DNA of 7,389 nt from Clostridiaceae bacterium AF10-41 (GTDB lineage: Bacteria > Bacillota > Clostridia > Clostridiales > Clostridiaceae), in assembly GCA_027686065.1 (NCBI GenBank), contig JAQCTH010000038.1, forward strand, positions 1 through 7,389, given 5' to 3'. Of this stretch, positions 6,924-7,389 are shown piece after piece. Each line of letters opens with the position of its first letter. The stretch's first letter is position 1. Position numbers and translations under genes: made by a program. The notes below the pieces were generated by a model. That model was not told the DNA's origin and did not search any database. It saw only the letters and a program-made list of their open reading frames with translations.

Positions 6924-7284
6924 AAATAAATTTTTATTATCCACAATTTAAAATATTATATTATAACCAACACAAGCCATGTTACTTCTTAAAACATTAA
7001 ACCATAGCCACAATCATTTTGTTGTAATCCCTTTAATTTCTATATATTATCACTTATTAATATTCATCTAAGTTTATTAATCCTAAGCTTTTTAATTCCT
7101 TAACTCTTTTGGAAGAAATTTATAGGACTTTTAAATCCTACTTTTATCAATATTTTATTTATAACTAGAATCTTAACTGCTAATAGTTAACCTATAATAT
7201 CTATTATTCTTTTTGAAAATTTATATAATAATCTACTCTGTTTTTTTCTACTTCTACATTAATATCTAAATTAATATTACTCAA
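6924..7284 (-). pseudogene. Decayed initiating sugar-phosphate transferase (bacterial sugar transferase family)
   Basis: No long frame is open here, but one minus-strand frame read through its stops gives a sugar transferase in order: YKFSKRIIDIIG (about 7225-7190), a hydrophobic stretch, ILIK (7153-7142), KSPINFFQK (7132-7106; family K-G-P-x-x-F-x-Q-K-R-V), KLRINKLR then Ile (near 7092-7061; family K-L-F-x-I-Y-K-F-R-T-M), then KLKGLQQND (7039-7013), like the family's K-L-x-x-L-x-x-x-N-E. In-frame stops lie at 7189, 7102, 7066, 7042 and 6991. The original start seems preserved: AGGGGGA at 7297-7291, then TTG at 7284, opening MSNINLDINVEVEK and then shifting frame at a run of seven A. The intact copy opens MEKINL. 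Over the ILIK-to-PIFF segment, 26 of 39 bases match the intact gene. A trace of the Asp-Glu region may remain near 6941-6925; the last third is gone. The 3' limit is uncertain. Confidence 0.72.
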
Positions 7285-7295
7285 AGCATATCCCC

Positions 7296-7389
7296 CTAAT
7301 AATCCATATAAAACTTAAATATTCTTTCTACATATCTACTACTAATACTACAAATAATATTACTATTTATAGCACAAATTATTATATCA
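7296..7389 (-). CDS. Possible C-terminal end of an upstream gene (partial, unrecognised)
   Basis: A minus-strand frame is open from the window edge for 30 codons and ends YVERIFKFYMDY then TAG at 7298-7296. The stop overlaps the AGGGGGA ribosome binding site of the decayed sugar transferase, with an eleven-base gap to its TTG. That is the same arrangement seen at intact junctions here, such as the GT2 stop and the second GT4 start. This suggests an operon member upstream. The stretch is Ile/Ser-rich, shows no family motif, and thirty open codons can occur by chance in DNA this AT-rich, so it may also be non-coding or part of a decayed gene. Confidence 0.3.
   Translation of the reverse strand, partial: DIIICAINSNIICSISSRYVERIFKFYMDY

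Noticed and set aside
6955..6965. Overlapping TATAAT boxes on the minus strand, as a galE promoter
   Set aside because: The two boxes are perfect but no -35-like hexamer lies 16-18 bases upstream, and the site falls inside decayed coding sequence where such boxes arise by chance. It may still act as a new promoter after decay, but I cannot support it.
7013..7030. LQQNDCGYG-like stretch resembling the start of a C39 bacteriocin-processing peptidase
   Set aside because: The match is a few residues only, and the same frame upstream and downstream fits the sugar transferase family better.
7123..7140. 18-base imperfect palindrome TAGGACTTTTAAATCCTA, as a regulator binding site
   Set aside because: It coincides with the relic's segment coding for VGFKSP, has no second copy in the window, and is expected occasionally in AT-rich DNA.
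7173..7190. Inverted repeat TTAACT-6 bases-AGTTAA and an alternative pairing with a nearby TAGTTA, as an operator or attenuator
   Set aside because: The stems are six AT-rich pairs with no U-run after them, and the stretch is explained by the sugar-transferase relic.
7204..7284. A 26-codon small gene with ribosome binding site, TTG start and tandem stops (leader-peptide-like)
   Set aside because: It looks convincing alone, but its start aligns with the intact sugar transferase's N-terminus and the next frame continues the family match, so it is better read as the frameshifted start of the pseudogene.

Overview
The window is very AT-rich, and its proteins are rich in Lys, Ile and Asn. Shine-Dalgarno-type sites are strong and starts are mixed (ATG, GTG, TTG). 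This suggests a low-GC Firmicute, most likely Clostridium or a relative; the species cannot be named from sequence alone. Every convincing gene lies on the minus strand, so transcription runs from the high-coordinate end to the low-coordinate end.

The window is part of a surface or secreted polysaccharide locus (capsule or exopolysaccharide type) of the Wzy-dependent kind. In transcription order it holds: a possible 3' end of an upstream gene (about 7389-7296); a heavily decayed sugar-transferase pseudogene (about 7284-6924); galE, UDP-glucose 4-epimerase (6904-5891); an intact short initiating sugar-phosphate transferase (5815-5153); a GT4 glycosyltransferase (5119-3923); a multi-membrane-segment O-antigen-ligase/polymerase-like protein (3911-2703); a GT2 glycosyltransferase (2660-1677); a second GT4 glycosyltransferase (1666-551); and the start of another probable glycosyltransferase (440-1) cut by the window edge.

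The parts fit one pathway. GalE supplies UDP-galactose or a related 4-epimer. The sugar-phosphate transferase loads the first sugar phosphate onto undecaprenyl phosphate. The GT4 and GT2 enzymes extend the repeat unit on the cytoplasmic face. The Wzy-like membrane protein would polymerise the unit outside the membrane. A flippase, a chain-length regulator and a tyrosine kinase/phosphatase are not in this window and would be expected nearby. Spacing of 10-42 bases between most genes, with no visible terminator, supports one operon.

The most interesting item is in the apparently empty 485 bases upstream of galE. One minus-strand frame, read through five stops, spells out the landmarks of a bacterial sugar transferase in the right order, behind a preserved ribosome binding site and TTG start. 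It appears to be the relic of a second initiating transferase, divergent from the intact copy on the other side of galE, and so points to turnover of the locus. I found no unknown enzyme system, CRISPR array, RNA gene or mobile element.
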